A stretch of 26,216 nt of DNA from Bacteroidales bacterium (lineage in GTDB: Bacteria > Bacteroidota > Bacteroidia > Bacteroidales > JALTDM01), in contig JALTDM010000154.1 in assembly GCA_027074135.1 (NCBI GenBank), forward strand, positions 1-26,216, in the 5' to 3' direction. A program made the position numbers and the translations under genes. The notes under the pieces are model-generated. The model did no database searches. It was given only the letters and a program-made list of their open reading frames with translations, and was not told the DNA's origin. Shown here one piece after another: positions 23,147-26,216 of the stretch; the stretch's first letter is position 1; each line of letters starts with the position of its first letter.

Positions 23147-26100
23147 CTAATGTTTTATTCTAAAATTCTTTGGAACCTGTATCGGTATACATTTCAATTT
23201 TTGTTTTCCCCCTTGTTTCAACACCTCAAATTCTACCCTTCTGTTATATTTTCGCGTTTCCGGATTTAAATTTATTGAAATTTGATTTGCTTCCCCATGT
23301 GCTTTTATTACCATAGAATTAGGATTTATTCCTCTCTTAACCAAGTAGTTTTTAACAAATTCAGCCCTCTTACGTGACAAAATTATATTATAATCTTCAT
23401 CTCCTTGTAAATCAGTATAACCATGAATTGCGATTTTTGCATCCGGATTGTTTTTCAAATAATTGTAAAGGTTGTACAACACATCATTAAATTTGTCTGT
23501 TTGCCACTTATCAAAGTCAAAAAGTATAGCCCTCACCTTGATTTCTTTAGCGGTTGTGGTATAATCTTTCAAAGGCTCTTCAGACCACGTCTCTGTTTCG
23601 ACAACTTTAACAATAATAGAGTTACTTTTATTGGTATTACTTACTGTTACACCTTTTGTAGCCAAGTAGTTTTTAATATTTTCAAGCCTTTTAGCATTGT
23701 TATCTTGAACAACAAAAGGTTTTTTGCCGTATTTCCTTATCGCTTCATCAAGTACTTGTTTATTCTTGTTACCTAATGCTGTTTCACCTTTTGAAAATTC
23801 CAGAACTACAGCTTTAACCTGAGGTGCACCTTGAATTATCTGAATATTTATTGCCAAAGGATCTATTTCATCAGAAACCTCTATGTGTTCTGCAGCAACT
23901 CCTTTTGAAAGCAAATAATCTTTTATTTTTTCTTCCAAAATTCTATTAGCTGAAATTATGTTATACTTTTCATTTTTGCCATAAGAACCAAATAAATGGT
24001 CAAGTGTATTTTTTTCATTTGCTGAAAGTTGATTGCCGGCAGATTTATGTTCCAACTTTACAATAATATTAGAGTTTGCAATAATATTTATGGCATTCAT
24101 ATCTTCGTGAGGCGAAATTGAAATTGCTTTTTCGGGAACACCTGCTTTAATGAGACTTTTCTTTATTGCATCGGCATACTCTTTATTATCGGAAACAATA
24201 TTGTAATAGAATAATTTACCTTCTTTATTAACAATCTCATTTAGTTTTTCTTTCTGACTATTTGTCAAAATGTTATCAGGCATAACACCAAGCAAATATT
24301 TAGCATACTTATGTCCGATTTCTGCATTTTGATTTTTTGGTGTTGTATTATCATCATTATTAAGAATAATAAGATTTACGCCTCCGGGAACTTTTTTATC
24401 CGTAAAAATTCTATTTGCATCTATCCCTTTTGCAACCAAATAGTTCTTAATGGCTCGTTTTCTGTGTTTATTAAAATTCTCATCTTTAGCTGATTCATCA
24501 GACAACAACACATTGAGTTTAAGAGAATCATTTACTTTCATAAATTTGGTCATGTTATCAAGTTCTCTTTGGATACCGGGAATAAGAGTTGTATCTTGCG
24601 GTTTAAACTTTACATAATATTCATCTTCTATATCACCGAGAATTATAGGATTTAGTTTTATTACTTTCTTTATTTTTTTGTAAGCAGAACCTTTTGGTAC
24701 TGAAATATTTTCAGAAAAATAAGAAAATCCGTCAGCTTCTACAGCAACATTATAATCTTTTCCGGGTCTGAGGATAAACAAATATTTTCCGGTTTTCGGA
24801 TTTGGTGTATAAACTCCTTCCACATCACCTGTTTTCACATCAGTAACAGTAATAGAAACATTATCCGGCACATCTCCTTGGGCACTTACAATATATCCAC
24901 TCAATACTGTAAGTCCTTTTTCTTCCAGTCCGGGCAATGTTATCAAAAAAATGTCTGTTCTGCCCAATGAGTTAAATTGTTTGGAAGCATAATAAGCTCT
25001 TTTCCCATCCGGAGTAGGAACATAAAATACATCATCTGCTGTGGTGTTTATAGGGTACCCTAAATTATTAGGTTTAGACCAAGTTTTTGTATTTTCATCA
25101 TAAGTAGAATAAAAAATATCATAACCACCCATTGTATTATGACCTTTCGAGCTGAAAAACAACGTTTTACCATCGGGATGAATAAAAGGACCTTCTTCAT
25201 CATAAGGTGTATTTATGGTAGGTCCGAGATTTTGTGGAATTCCCCATTTGCCGTTAGGAAGCCTTCTAACGACATAAATATCCAATCCTCCGTATCCTCC
25301 CGGTCTGTCACTTGTAAAATACAATGTCATATTATCGGCACCCAACGAAGCATGCGTTTCTCGATATTTTGTATTTATCGGATACGGTAATTTCTCAGGT
25401 TTAGTCCAATTATTATTCTCATCTAACCTTGAAACATATATGCTGCCTCTATCATCTTCCCTGTACAAATAAAGTTCACTTCCGTCTATAGAAATACTTA
25501 CGGTAGCATCGTGTTCTTTTGTGTTAATAATATCTCCTATATTTTTTGCTTTACCCCAGTTACCATCATCATCCGAATAAGAATAATAAATATCTTCGTC
25601 ATACTGTCCGTCAGGTAAAACATTATGTCCATTCGGACGACGAGAAGTAAAAAACAATATACTTTCATCTGCAGTAAACACAGGACTATGTTCACTATAC
25701 TCTGTATTTATGCTATCCCCCAGATTCTTTACAATCATCTTAACAGGTTGTTTAACCAATTTTGCACCGTTTGAATCACATCTCATTAAATAATCAATAT
25801 CCTTGATAAAATCTTTATCTTGTTTAGGATCCAATTTCGTTTTCAATTTGGAAAGAACAAATAATGACTCGTCAAATTTATAGGCACGATGATATGCTTT
25901 ACCAAGAAAATAATATGTTTCAAGAGGAGCTTTTTTATTGTCATAACTATCTTCCGCACTACCTTCTTCATCAATATTTTTCATCGCTTTTTCAAGGTAT
26001 GGTATAGCTTTTTCTGCCTGATCATTATTCAACAAACAAAATCCGGCTTTAAAGTTTACATTGGCATTGTCGGGTTCATTCTCCAAAATCTTTTTGTACA

Positions 26101-26216
26101 CTTCAAAAGCCTTATCCCAATTCTCAACATCTATATATTCTTCACCTTGATAAAATAATTTTTCGTCATCATTTTTTTGTCCAAATACACTATATATACC
26201 TAATACACTAAAAAAC
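23147..26216 (-). CDS. PorE-like OmpA/PD40 protein, 5' end outside the window
   Basis: The reading frame runs to the right edge: upstream of the ATG at 26101 it stays open and reads ...SVLGIYSVFGQKNDD, the end of a signal peptide, so the true start is beyond 26216 and at least 1022 residues are present. Numbered from the ATG at 26101, the protein has TPR-like helices (to about 120), five PD40 repeats (about 138-385, including LYFTSDRPGGYGGLDIYVV), a carboxypeptidase-regulatory-like domain (about 395-485), four degenerate OmpA-like modules (about 494-835) and a canonical OmpA domain (about 853-962, FDFDKWQTD, IHGYTDLQG, LSRKRAEFV, YNRRVEFEV). It is the first gene seen of the minus-strand operon; 67 bases without a clear terminator separate it from the next gene. 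Confidence 0.85.
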   Translation of the reverse strand, partial: FFSVLGIYSVFGQKNDDEKLFYQGEEYIDVENWDKAFEVYKKILENEPDNANVNFKAGFCLLNNDQAEKAIPYLEKAMKNIDEEGSAEDSYDNKKAPLETYYFLGKAYHRAYKFDESLFVLSKLKTKLDPKQDKDFIKDIDYLMRCDSNGAKLVKQPVKMIVKNLGDSINTEYSEHSPVFTADESILFFTSRRPNGHNVLPDGQYDEDIYYSYSDDDGNWGKAKNIGDIINTKEHDATVSISIDGSELYLYREDDRGSIYVSRLDENNNWTKPEKLPYPINTKYRETHASLGADNMTLYFTSDRPGGYGGLDIYVVRRLPNGKWGIPQNLGPTINTPYDEEGPFIHPDGKTLFFSSKGHNTMGGYDIFYSTYDENTKTWSKPNNLGYPINTTADDVFYVPTPDGKRAYYASKQFNSLGRTDIFLITLPGLEEKGLTVLSGYIVSAQGDVPDNVSITVTDVKTGDVEGVYTPNPKTGKYLFILRPGKDYNVAVEADGFSYFSENISVPKGSAYKKIKKVIKLNPIILGDIEDEYYVKFKPQDTTLIPGIQRELDNMTKFMKVNDSLKLNVLLSDESAKDENFNKHRKRAIKNYLVAKGIDANRIFTDKKVPGGVNLIILNNDDNTTPKNQNAEIGHKYAKYLLGVMPDNILTNSQKEKLNEIVNKEGKLFYYNIVSDNKEYADAIKKSLIKAGVPEKAISISPHEDMNAINIIANSNIIVKLEHKSAGNQLSANEKNTLDHLFGSYGKNEKYNIISANRILEEKIKDYLLSKGVAAEHIEVSDEIDPLAINIQIIQGAPQVKAVVLEFSKGETALGNKNKQVLDEAIRKYGKKPFVVQDNNAKRLENIKNYLATKGVTVSNTNKSNSIIVKVVETETWSEEPLKDYTTTAKEIKVRAILFDFDKWQTDKFNDVLYNLYNYLKNNPDAKIAIHGYTDLQGDEDYNIILSRKRAEFVKNYLVKRGINPNSMVIKAHGEANQISINLNPETRKYNRRVEFEVLKQGGKQKLKCIPIQVPKNFRIKH

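Overview
The window looks like chromosomal DNA from a member of the Bacteroidota. The evidence is AT-rich sequence, starts without clear Shine-Dalgarno sites, several matches to the Bacteroidota -7 promoter box TAnnTTTG, two secreted proteins with type IX secretion (T9SS) C-terminal sorting domains, a PorQ-like gene, and three large TPR / PD40-propeller / OmpA-type envelope proteins. The species cannot be named from this sequence. No tRNA, rRNA, CRISPR array, transposase or phage gene was found.

Layout. (1) 101-2428, minus strand: an OmpA-family coiled-coil lipoprotein followed by a carboxynorspermidine synthase-like dehydrogenase, ending at a terminator. (2) 2648-3709, plus strand: thioredoxin reductase with its own promoter and terminator. 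(3) 3757-8384, plus strand: histidine ammonia-lyase, a radical SAM protein, a MurG-like glycosyltransferase and a MacB/FtsX-type permease. The first three are tightly packed; the permease may have its own promoter. (4) 8385-13952: an iron-type (FbpABC/ThiBPQ-like) ABC importer. A structured leader, the binding lipoprotein and the fused permease lie at one end and the ATPase at the other. A three-gene minus-strand cassette of predicted outer-membrane proteins separates them. (5) 13953-14382: a gene-free stretch with a terminator, a cluster of short repeats that forms a nested palindrome, and an AT-rich TTAACAA repeat. (6) 14383-17926: porQ on the minus strand, then two plus-strand genes for T9SS-sorted secreted proteins. 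(7) 17949-26216, minus strand: an apparent operon of three PorE-like paralogues followed by a small DUF6973-like protein. The most upstream gene is cut by the window edge.

How the genes may work together. Region 7 shares a domain order (TPR, five PD40 repeats, carboxypeptidase-regulatory-like domain, OmpA C-domain) with PorE (PG1058), which links the T9SS to peptidoglycan in Porphyromonas. The three copies here differ mainly at the C-terminus: one has four degenerate OmpA-like modules before a canonical one, one has a canonical OmpA domain plus three SPOR-like repeats, and one has no wall-binding domain. With porQ and two sorted cargos next door, the right-hand half reads as an envelope and T9SS neighbourhood. 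The most unusual items are this diversified PorE-like set, the structured leader before the importer, and the nested palindrome at 14058-14197.
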